A DNA stretch of 7,832 nucleotides from Kiritimatiellia bacterium (GTDB taxonomy: Bacteria > Verrucomicrobiota > Kiritimatiellia > RFP12 > UBA1067), in contig JAFVZE010000078.1 in the NCBI GenBank assembly GCA_017508315.1, positions 1-7,832 of the forward strand, given 5' to 3'. The position numbers were made by a program, and so were the translations under genes. Below the pieces are notes generated by a model that was not told the DNA's origin, did not search any database, and saw nothing but the letters and a program-made list of their open reading frames with translations. Positions 1 through 6,474 of this stretch are shown one piece after another; position 1 is the first letter of the stretch; every line of letters starts with the position of its first letter.

Positions 1-18
1 ACGAGGATTAAAAAAACA

Positions 19-2214
19 ATGTCAGAACAGAGCAATTACAACGCCGAAAACATTCAGGTTCTCGAAGGAATGGAGGCTGTGCGCAAGCGCCCGGCCATGT
101 ATATCGGCGACACCGGCGAACGGGGATACCACCATCTGGTCTACGAGGTGGTGGACAACTCCATCGACGAGGCTCTGGCAGGGCACTGTTCGATGATCGA
201 CGTCATCATCAACAAAGACGGTTCGCTCACCGTGCGCGACAACGGGCGCGGCATCCCCGTCGACATGCATCCGACGCAGGGCAAGCCGGCGATCGAAGTC
301 GTGCTTACGGTTCTGCACGCGGGCGGCAAGTTCGACGGCTCGAACTACAAGGTTTCCGGCGGTCTGCACGGCGTGGGCGTTTCCTGCGTCAACGCGCTTT
401 CCGACTGGATGAAGGTCGAGGTGAAGCGCGCCGGCAAGATCCACCACATCGAGTTTTCGCGAGGAGGCGTCACCAAGCCGCTCGAAGTCGTCGGCGAATG
501 CGGCGACGAGACGGGAACTTCGGTCACGTTCTTCCCCGATCACACGATTTTCTCCTGCCGCGCATTCAAATGGGAGACGCTCTGCGCCCGCCTGCGCGAA
601 CTGGCGTTTCTCAACAAGGGCGTCACCATCCATTTCCGCGACGACGAGGGCGAGGCGCACCACGAAGAGACGTTCCGCTACGACGGCGGCATCGACCAGT
701 TCGTCGAATGGCTCAACACCAACAAAAAGGCGCTTTCGCCGGTCATCCATTTCGAGGGCGAGAAGGAAGGCCTTACCGGCATGGTGCAGGCCGAGGTGTC
801 GATGCAGTACACCGATTCCTACTCCACGCTGGAGCAGACCTACTGCAACAACATCCACACGATCGAGGGCGGTACCCATCTTTCCGGTTTCCGCGCGGCC
901 CTGACGCGCACCATCAACAGGTACGGTACGGAGAACAAGCTGCTCAAAGAGAAGGACAATCTGACCGGCGACGATATGCGCGAAGGCCTTACCGTCATCG
1001 TTTCGGTCAAGGTTCCCCAGCCGCAGTTCGAGGGCCAGACCAAGACCAAGCTCGGCAACGGCGAGGTCGAGGGCATCGTCGGCTCCATCGTCTCCGACAG
1101 GCTGATGACGTTCTTCGAGGAGAACCCCGCCGTTGCCAAGACGGTGATCGAAAAGACGCTGCTCGCCGCCCGCGCCCGCGAGGCCGCCCGCGCCGCGCGC
1201 GAATCGACGCGCCGCAAGGGCGTGATGGACGGACTGTCGCTGCCGGGCAAGCTTCGCGACTGCTCGGAGCGCGATCCTTCGAAAACCGAACTCTTCCTCG
1301 TCGAAGGCGACTCCGCCGGCGGCTCGGCTCAGACCGGGCGCGACCGCGCCACCCAGGCGATTCTGCCGCTGCGGGGCAAGGTGATCAACGTGGAGAAAGC
1401 CCGCATCGACAGGGTGCTCGCCAACAACGAAATCCGCACGCTCATAACGGCGATCGGCTGCGGCTTCGGCGAGGAGTGGGATATTTCCAAGGCCCGCTAC
1501 CACAAAATCGTCATCATGACCGATGCCGACGTGGACGGCGCGCACATCCGCACGCTGCTTTTGACTTTCTTCTACCGCAAGATGCCCGAGCTCGTCGAGA
1601 AAGGCTACGTCTATCTCGCGCAGCCGCCGCTCTACAAGGTCGAGCGCAAGAAAAAGAGCGAATACGTCCTCACCGACGCGGAGCTTACCGAAAAACTGCT
1701 CGTTCTCGGAATCGACGATTTCGAGATAAAGAACAAAGACGGCGCGGTGCTTGAAAAAGATGACGCGAAGAAGTTTCTGCTGCTGCTTGCCGAGATCGAA
1801 TCGACGGTGAAGATGCTCGAAGAGCGCGGTTTCAGCGCCAAAGATCTCTTGAGCGACGAGGCTCAGCAGGGCGGCGGCGCGTCGATGCTCAAAAAGCAGT
1901 TCTCTTCGCTTTCCGGCTACGGCTACGGAGCCGAGGATTACTTCGGCGGCGGCCTCAAGAAACTCCTTGACGATGTCCGCGCCCACGGCAAGCAGGGGCT
2001 TTCGGTGTACCGCTTCAAGGGTCTCGGCGAAATGGACCCCGAAGAACTCTACAACACGACCATGAATCCGGAAAAGCGCCGGATGCTCCGCGTCAAACTC
2101 AGCGACACGGCGGCCGCCGACCGGATGTTCACGCTCCTGATGGGCGACGAGGTGGAGCCTCGGCGCAAATTCATCGAAGACAACGCGCTCAACGTGCGCA
2201 ATCTCGATTTCTGA
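19..2214 (+). CDS. gyrB: DNA gyrase subunit B
   Basis: This is the ATPase and strand-passage subunit of type IIA topoisomerase, which with GyrA introduces negative supercoils in the cytoplasm. The N-terminal GHKL ATPase shows the general base Glu43 and Mg-binding Asn47 (EVVDN), DNGRGIP at 74-80, the GGLHGVG lid glycines at 114-120, and the transducer QTKTKLG with Lys342. The TOPRIM domain has EGDSAGG from Glu429, PLRGKVINVEKAR at 450-462 and the DADVD metal site at 502-506. The C-terminal YRFKGLGEMDP (664-674) and the end of the chain match the family, so the protein is complete. At 731 residues it lies between the short form (about 640, Bacillus-like) and the long form (about 800, E. coli-like), because an insert of roughly 85 residues sits between about 541 and 660. 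ParE is less likely, since the QTKTKLG and C-terminal wording are GyrB-like. The start is the ATG at 19, with GAGGA at 3-7 and an A-rich 11-nt spacer. ribBA follows 6 nt downstream. Confidence 0.98.
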   Translation: MSEQSNYNAENIQVLEGMEAVRKRPAMYIGDTGERGYHHLVYEVVDNSIDEALAGHCSMIDVIINKDGSLTVRDNGRGIPVDMHPTQGKPAIEVVLTVLHAGGKFDGSNYKVSGGLHGVGVSCVNALSDWMKVEVKRAGKIHHIEFSRGGVTKPLEVVGECGDETGTSVTFFPDHTIFSCRAFKWETLCARLRELAFLNKGVTIHFRDDEGEAHHEETFRYDGGIDQFVEWLNTNKKALSPVIHFEGEKEGLTGMVQAEVSMQYTDSYSTLEQTYCNNIHTIEGGTHLSGFRAALTRTINRYGTENKLLKEKDNLTGDDMREGLTVIVSVKVPQPQFEGQTKTKLGNGEVEGIVGSIVSDRLMTFFEENPAVAKTVIEKTLLAARAREAARAARESTRRKGVMDGLSLPGKLRDCSERDPSKTELFLVEGDSAGGSAQTGRDRATQAILPLRGKVINVEKARIDRVLANNEIRTLITAIGCGFGEEWDISKARYHKIVIMTDADVDGAHIRTLLLTFFYRKMPELVEKGYVYLAQPPLYKVERKKKSEYVLTDAELTEKLLVLGIDDFEIKNKDGAVLEKDDAKKFLLLLAEIESTVKMLEERGFSAKDLLSDEAQQGGGASMLKKQFSSLSGYGYGAEDYFGGGLKKLLDDVRAHGKQGLSVYRFKGLGEMDPEELYNTTMNPEKRRMLRVKLSDTAAADRMFTLLMGDEVEPRRKFIEDNALNVRNLDF

Positions 2215-2220
2215 TTTGAG

Positions 2221-3420
2221 ATGGAAGATATGATTTTCGATCCAGTCGAAGACGCGCTCTCGGCGCTTCGCGGAGGCGAGATAGTTCTCGTCACCGACGA
2301 CGCCGACCGTGAAAACGAAGGCGACTGCGTCTGCGCGGCCGAGTTTGCCACCTGCGCCAACGTGAATTTCATGGCCACCCACGCCAAGGGGCTCATCTGC
2401 ATGCCGATGAGCGCGGAGTGGTGCCGTCGGCTCGATCTGCCGCAGATGGTTTCGCGCAACACCGACAACCATCAGACGGCGTTCACGGTTTCCATCGACG
2501 CGGCGGACACGACTACCGGCATCTCCGCTGAGGAGCGTTCCAGGACCGCGCTCGCCTGCGTGCGCGACGGCGTCAAGCCCGGCGACTTCCGTCGTCCGGG
2601 GCACATGTTCCCGCTCGAAGCGCGCGAGGGCGGCGTTCTCAAGCGCGCCGGGCATACGGAGGCGACGGTTGATCTCTGCCGCTTGGCCGGGCTCAAGGAG
2701 ATCGGGCTCTGCTGCGAGATAATGCGTGAAGACGGCACTATGGCGCGGCTTGACGATATCCGGGAATTCGCGCGCAAACATTCGCTGAAACTCATTTCGA
2801 TCGCCGACCTTATAGCCTACCGCCGCAAGAACGACAAGCTCGTCGAGGCGGTGGAGGAAGTCGATCTGCCGACCGATCACGGGCATTTCCGGCTCAGGAT
2901 GTACCGCAGCCGCGTGACCGGGCTCGAGCACCTCGCGCTCGTGAAGGGCAAGGTGGACGACGGCGAACCGGTGCTGGTGCGCGTGCACAGCGAATGTTTT
3001 ACCGGCGATGTCCTCGGGAGCGAGCGCTGCGACTGCGGTCCCCAGCTCCACACCGCGATGGAAATGATCGAGAAGGAAGGCCGCGGCGCTGTTCTCTACA
3101 TGCGGCAGGAAGGCCGCGGCATCGGACTTGCCAACAAGCTCCACGCCTATAAAAAGCAGGAAGAGGGCATGGACACCGTCGAGGCGAACGTCGCGCTTGG
3201 TTTCGCGCCGGACCTGCGCGACTACGGCGAAGGGGCGCAGATGCTGGTCGATCTCGGCATCCGCAAGGTGCGGCTGATGACGAACAACCCCTGCAAGATC
3301 GCGGGTCTCGACGGCTACGGCATCGAGATAACCGAACGCGTGCCGATCGTAATCCCCGCAAACTGCCACGATCAGCGCTATCTCGACACCAAGAAAACCA
3401 AGATGGGGCACCTTATCTGA
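2221..3420 (+). CDS. ribBA: Bifunctional 3,4-dihydroxy-2-butanone 4-phosphate synthase / GTP cyclohydrolase II
   Basis: This enzyme makes both riboflavin precursors in the cytoplasm: DHBP from ribulose 5-phosphate, and the pyrimidine precursor from GTP. The N-terminal RibB domain (about 1-205) shows DDADRENEGD at 26-35, the RRPGHMFPL loop at 124-132, RAGHTEATVDL at 142-152 and the conserved Glu166 after CC. The C-terminal RibA domain (about 215-399) has the zinc triad Cys259, Cys270 and Cys272 (HSECFTGD, RCDCG), spaced 11 and 2 as in E. coli RibA, followed by RQEGRGIGL, DTVEAN, LGFAPDLRDYG and LTNNP-like MTNNP. All catalytic elements are present and the length (399) is normal for RibBA, so both halves are probably active. 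The ATG at 2221 follows the gyrB stop by 6 nt and is in the same frame. There is no good Shine-Dalgarno, only a GAG touching the start, so translation probably depends on reinitiation after gyrB. The ATG at 2230 (Met4) is an alternative. The gap cannot hold an FMN riboswitch. Confidence 0.97.
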   Translation: MEDMIFDPVEDALSALRGGEIVLVTDDADRENEGDCVCAAEFATCANVNFMATHAKGLICMPMSAEWCRRLDLPQMVSRNTDNHQTAFTVSIDAADTTTGISAEERSRTALACVRDGVKPGDFRRPGHMFPLEAREGGVLKRAGHTEATVDLCRLAGLKEIGLCCEIMREDGTMARLDDIREFARKHSLKLISIADLIAYRRKNDKLVEAVEEVDLPTDHGHFRLRMYRSRVTGLEHLALVKGKVDDGEPVLVRVHSECFTGDVLGSERCDCGPQLHTAMEMIEKEGRGAVLYMRQEGRGIGLANKLHAYKKQEEGMDTVEANVALGFAPDLRDYGEGAQMLVDLGIRKVRLMTNNPCKIAGLDGYGIEITERVPIVIPANCHDQRYLDTKKTKMGHLI

Positions 3421-3423
3421 GGA
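3419..3423 (+). promoter_or_regulatory. Shine-Dalgarno of the prepilin peptidase gene, overlapping the ribBA stop
   Basis: GAGGA here shares its first two bases with the TGA stop of ribBA (3418-3420) and lies 9 nt before the ATG at 3433. A ribosome finishing ribBA stops on top of the next gene's binding site, which favours coupled translation. The same TGAGGA arrangement recurs before the GH31 gene. Confidence 0.75.
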
Positions 3424-3432
3424 ACTGCAGAC

Positions 3433-4308
3433 ATGGACGCGGGACTTTTTACGATTTTTTCTCTGTTCAGTTTCGCGACGGGCGCCTGTATCGCAAGTTT
3501 CCTCAATGTGGTCATTTGGCGCGTTCCGCGCGGCGAATCGATCTCAAGCCCGCCGTCGCACTGTCCGAAATGCGACGCCCCGATCAGATGGTGGCAGAAC
3601 GTTCCGGTCTTGAGCTGGCTTGCGCTGCACGGAAAATGCGCCGGCTGCAAAGCTCCGATTTCGCCGCACTATCTGCTGGTCGAACTGCTTGGAGGAGTGC
3701 TGTTTCTTGCCGCGTTTCTGCATTTTGAAGCGTTTTCGACCATTTATCCTGAGTGGAGCGATTGGATTATAGTTTGTGAACTGCTGGTCTGGTGGATATG
3801 GATTTCGCTGATGATCGTCGGCAGTTTCATCGACTTCGACCATAAGCTGTTGCCTGATTTCGTGACGGTCGGAGGCATGGTTCTCGGGTGCGCAAGGGGA
3901 GTTTTCGCGTCAATCGTCGGAATGATTGAAGCGAAGAGTAGTGTATTTTCGCTATCGGCTTTCGCACCGCTTTTAATGTCGCTTGCCGGTCTTGCCTTCG
4001 GTTTCGGACTTCTGTGGCTGGTCCGTTTTTTGGGTACCAAGGCGTTCAAGCGCGAGGCGATGGGGATGGGAGACGTTTTTCTGATGGGTGCGGTCGGGGC
4101 GCTTTTCGGACCGCCGACGGTTTTGGGAACGTTGATTCTCTCGTCGGTGTTCGGCTCGATCGCGGGAATCGCGCTGATGCTCGTCGATAGAATCCGCCCC
4201 GGAAGATTCGTTGAGATCCCTTACGGTCCGTACATCTGTCTGGGGTGTCTCACCTGCATGTTTTACGGCAACGAGCTGTATTCCTGGTACATGAATCTCT
4301 TCAGATAA
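3433..4308 (+). CDS. pilD: Prepilin leader peptidase / N-methyltransferase (PilD/GspO family)
   Basis: This inner-membrane aspartyl protease would cleave the leader of type IV prepilins or type II secretion pseudopilins and methylate the new N-terminus. After a first membrane segment (about 5-27, with the family's ASFLNVVIWRVPRG) comes the cytoplasmic methyltransferase-type domain with two zinc-type Cys pairs, Cys44/Cys47 (CPKC) and Cys69/Cys72 (CAGC). The peptidase half holds the paired aspartates: Asp134 in FIDFDHKLLPD and Asp214 in GMGD, matching the catalytic positions of the family. Several further hydrophobic segments follow, near 79-98, 112-132, 143-165, 175-200, 215-255 and 268-285. 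The length of 291 residues is normal. The ATG at 3433 has GAGGA at 3419-3423, which overlaps the ribBA stop. No pilin or secretion gene is in the window, so its substrates must be encoded elsewhere. Codon use is looser and richer in A/T than in gyrB and ribBA. Whether it serves pili or a type II system cannot be told from this sequence. Confidence 0.95.
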   Translation: MDAGLFTIFSLFSFATGACIASFLNVVIWRVPRGESISSPPSHCPKCDAPIRWWQNVPVLSWLALHGKCAGCKAPISPHYLLVELLGGVLFLAAFLHFEAFSTIYPEWSDWIIVCELLVWWIWISLMIVGSFIDFDHKLLPDFVTVGGMVLGCARGVFASIVGMIEAKSSVFSLSAFAPLLMSLAGLAFGFGLLWLVRFLGTKAFKREAMGMGDVFLMGAVGALFGPPTVLGTLILSSVFGSIAGIALMLVDRIRPGRFVEIPYGPYICLGCLTCMFYGNELYSWYMNLFR

Positions 4309-4309
4309 C

Positions 4310-4316
4310 GGAGGTG
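4310..4316 (+). promoter_or_regulatory. Strong Shine-Dalgarno (GGAGGTG) that decides the GHL10 start
   Basis: GGAGGTG, continuing into GGAGGTGAT, is a near-perfect complement of the 16S rRNA 3' end and is the strongest ribosome site in the window. Its GGAGG core is 2 nt from the ATG at 4317 and 8 nt from the in-frame GTG at 4323. The usual 5-10 nt spacing favours the GTG. It lies directly after the prepilin peptidase stop (4306-4308), so this gene can initiate strongly without coupling. Confidence 0.8.
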
Positions 4317-4322
4317 ATGAAG

Positions 4323-6467
4323 GTGAAAAAACTGACGGTGTTTTTAATTGCGGCGGTCTGTTCTTTTGCCGCCTCTGCGGTTTTTTCGGCGCCGGCCGTC
4401 AAAGCGCCGACGGAAAAGCGATGGACGCAGACGGCCCGTTTCGGCGGCGCGGACTCCGTCAACCGATTGGTTCTGGATATAAGACATCCGCTGGATCTCA
4501 GGGTTGAAAGCGGAATTTCATTCGATATCTCCAGCCCCGACTGGTCCCGCTTTTCGCGAATGCTCGTGTATTTCAAAAGTGGCAACGGCTGGTATCAGGG
4601 CAGCTTCGAGATAGAGGGCGAGGAAGCGTGCCAGCGCATCACGGTTTACAAGCGTGACATAACGGGAATGGAAGGCGATCCGAGCGGCTGGGGAAATGTG
4701 AGCGTGGTGAGAATCGCCGCCTATCGCGCCGCCACGGCTGTCGGCAAGGCGGAAATTTCGGTTTCCGGTCTTGCGTACGTTTCCGCCTCCGCCGAGGTGC
4801 TGCTTGTGGCTTCCGGAAAAAAAGACGACAGCTGCCTGCATTATGCGGCGACGTTCTCGCGCACCATGGACGCGGCGGGAATAGTTCATGCCTCGGTCTT
4901 GGATCACGAACTGCGGGCGGACGACCTGAAAGGGCGCAAAGTTGCGGTGCTGCCGTACAACGGTTCGTTCCCCGAAGGCAAAGAGTCGATGATTCTCGAT
5001 TTCATCGCCGGCGGCGGCAAGGTTGTCGCTTGCTACACGGTTCCCGTGAAAATCCTTTCGGCGATCGGGATCAGACGTACCGGGTGGTTTTCGGCGGCAT
5101 CGGGCGCCGAGGCTCCGTTTACGGGTTTTCTGCGCACTGAATCGGGACTGAAAGGCCAGCCGTCTTTCGTGCCGCAGGTTTCAGGATATGCCGTTATCGC
5201 CGAGCCGGCGGCGGAAGGGGAGGTTGTCGCGAACTGGGCGAATGCGGACCGGGGCGACTCCGGAAAGCCCGCCATTGTCAGAACCGGCAAAGGCGTTTTC
5301 ATCTCGCATGTCTGGGCCGGAGGGGCGACGCCGGACAAGGTCGCGCTCATGCAGTCGGTTTTTCAGGCGCTGCACCCCGATTTGAGCCGCGTTTTCAAGC
5401 GGCGGCGCGATGAGATCGCCAGATTGCGCCGGGAAAGCGAAGCCGAGCTCATGGCGGTTGCCCGCGTCGCGCCGGGAGAACGTTTCGCGGTGTGGTGCCA
5501 TACGGCGTACGGTCCCGATACTTCATGGGACAAGGCCGTCGGCGTGCTTGCCAAGGCCGGTTGCACCGACCTCATACCGAATCTCTGCTGGGGCGGACAC
5601 GCTTACTACAGATCGTCGGTGCTGCCGGTGCATAAAGCGGTGTCCGCGCGCGGAGACGCGTACGAACTGGTCAAGGAGGCCTGCCGCAAATACGGAATCA
5701 GGTTCCACGTCTGGCGGGTTTGCGGCAATCTTCACGGATGCCCGAAAGAATACCGTGAGCGTCTTCGCTCGGAAAAACGTCTGGCGGTGAGATTCGACGG
5801 GACTGAAATGGACGGCTGGGTATGTCTTTCGCATCCCGATAACCTCGAAACGGAGATCGCCTCTCTTGAGGAACTGGCGGCGAAAGGAGCACCCGGAGTG
5901 CATCTCGACTATATCCGCTATCGGGATCGCGATACTTGTTTCTGCGACGCCTGCCGCGAGCGTTTCGAACGTTTCATCGGCGGAAAAATCGACGGATGGC
6001 CGCGCGCGGTGCGCACCGACCGGCGTCTTGAGGCGAAATGGACGGAATTCCGCTGCGGCAACATCGACAAGATCGTGCGGGATGTTTACCGTCGGGTGAA
6101 GGCCAAAAATCCGAAATGCGAGGTTTCGGCGGCGGTGTTCCACACCTGGGCGTCGGCACCGGATCAGGTGGCGCAAAGCGCCGCGAAATGGTGCGGCGAA
6201 GGGATTCTGGATTTCATCTGTCCCATGGACTACACCGCGTCGACGTCTTTCTTCGCGAATTCGGTGCGCGACCAGCTGAAACTCGCCGGCAAAGTTCCGA
6301 TGCTGCCCGGAATCGGGCTTTCGTGCTGGCGCGACAACGGCGACGACGCGAGACTGTTCGCCCGGCAGATATCCGCCGCCCGTGCGGAAAAAGCCGCAGG
6401 CTGGACGCTCTTCGATTTGAACGAACGAGGTTACAACGCCGTCAAAGCGATGGCAAAAGGAAAGTGA
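4323..6467 (+). CDS. Secreted three-part protein with C-terminal GHL10-type (DUF187-like) glycosidase barrel
   Basis: This is an exported putative glycoside hydrolase of 714 residues; its substrate is unknown. A signal peptide (Lys-Lys, then a hydrophobic stretch to about residue 22) is followed by a probable beta-sandwich, perhaps carbohydrate-binding (about 30-152). Next is an alpha/beta region (about 155-350) resembling the class I glutamine amidotransferase-like domains attached to some glycosidases, then a charged helical linker (RRRDEIARLRRESEAE). The C-terminal barrel (about 376-714) carries GVHLDYIRY with Asp529 and, later, DFICPMDYT with Asp636. Both wordings are typical of GHL10/DUF187 proteins, and Asp529 is the best catalytic candidate. 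A CFCDAC motif (Cys539, 541, 544) follows the HLDYIRY strand. I choose the GTG at 4323 because GGAGG (4310-4314) is 8 nt upstream; the ATG at 4317 is only 2 nt from it and would add two residues. The GHL10 call rests on recognised motifs, and the N-terminal domain calls are weaker. A GH31 gene follows after 7 nt, suggesting joint use on a glycan. Confidence 0.82.
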   Translation: MKKLTVFLIAAVCSFAASAVFSAPAVKAPTEKRWTQTARFGGADSVNRLVLDIRHPLDLRVESGISFDISSPDWSRFSRMLVYFKSGNGWYQGSFEIEGEEACQRITVYKRDITGMEGDPSGWGNVSVVRIAAYRAATAVGKAEISVSGLAYVSASAEVLLVASGKKDDSCLHYAATFSRTMDAAGIVHASVLDHELRADDLKGRKVAVLPYNGSFPEGKESMILDFIAGGGKVVACYTVPVKILSAIGIRRTGWFSAASGAEAPFTGFLRTESGLKGQPSFVPQVSGYAVIAEPAAEGEVVANWANADRGDSGKPAIVRTGKGVFISHVWAGGATPDKVALMQSVFQALHPDLSRVFKRRRDEIARLRRESEAELMAVARVAPGERFAVWCHTAYGPDTSWDKAVGVLAKAGCTDLIPNLCWGGHAYYRSSVLPVHKAVSARGDAYELVKEACRKYGIRFHVWRVCGNLHGCPKEYRERLRSEKRLAVRFDGTEMDGWVCLSHPDNLETEIASLEELAAKGAPGVHLDYIRYRDRDTCFCDACRERFERFIGGKIDGWPRAVRTDRRLEAKWTEFRCGNIDKIVRDVYRRVKAKNPKCEVSAAVFHTWASAPDQVAQSAAKWCGEGILDFICPMDYTASTSFFANSVRDQLKLAGKVPMLPGIGLSCWRDNGDDARLFARQISAARAEKAAGWTLFDLNERGYNAVKAMAKGK
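4350..4386 (+). other. Hairpin plus T-tract with a competing upstream fold, inside signal-peptide codons
   Basis: CCGC (4369-4372), loop CTCT, GCGG (4377-4380) and a run of six T (4381-4386) form a short intrinsic-terminator-like element. GGCGG at 4352-4356 can instead pair with CCGCC at 4369-4373, which would prevent the terminator-like stem. The stem is only 4 bp (5 with a G-U pair), and the sequence also encodes an Ala/Ser/Val/Phe signal-peptide core, so chance is a real explanation. Confidence 0.25.
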
Positions 6468-6470
6468 GGA
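6466..6470 (+). promoter_or_regulatory. Shine-Dalgarno of the GH31 gene, overlapping the GHL10 stop
   Basis: GAGGA shares two bases with the TGA stop at 6465-6467 and sits 4 nt before the ATG at 6475. The overlap suggests translational coupling of the two exported glycosidases. The spacing is a little short. A second AGGA at 6481-6484 precedes the alternative ATG at 6490. Confidence 0.65.
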
Positions 6471-6474
6471 AAAT

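Noticed and set aside
1150..1215. GC-rich low-complexity stretch in gyrB
   Set aside because: It encodes the Ala/Arg-rich helix AARAREAARAARE, which is normal at this place in GyrB.
498..1754. Second forward frame of about 418 codons inside gyrB
   Set aside because: It is Arg-rich, low-complexity translation typical of an out-of-frame read of GC-rich coding DNA, and lies fully inside gyrB.
3074..3120. Perfect 14-bp direct repeat (3074-3087 and 3107-3120), 33 nt apart
   Set aside because: Both copies encode the conserved EGRG of the RibA domain (EGRGAVLYMRQEGRGIG), so the protein explains the repeat.
22..3411. Reverse-strand open frame of about 1,129 codons covering gyrB and ribBA
   Set aside because: It lies in codon register with two clear conserved genes, and exists because those genes avoid TTA, CTA and TCA. 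Its translation has the His/Arg/Val/Leu-rich composition of an antisense shadow and no recognisable domain.
4245..4322. Earlier ATG (4245) for the GHL10 gene
   Set aside because: It would overlap the end of the prepilin peptidase by about 60 nt, has no ribosome site, and would bury the signal peptide about 25 residues inside the protein.
4350..4365. Lipoprotein signal (Cys13) in the GHL10 leader
   Set aside because: The residues before the Cys are Ala-Ala-Val. Val at -1 does not fit a lipobox, and the hydrophobic core continues past it, so an ordinary signal peptide is more likely.
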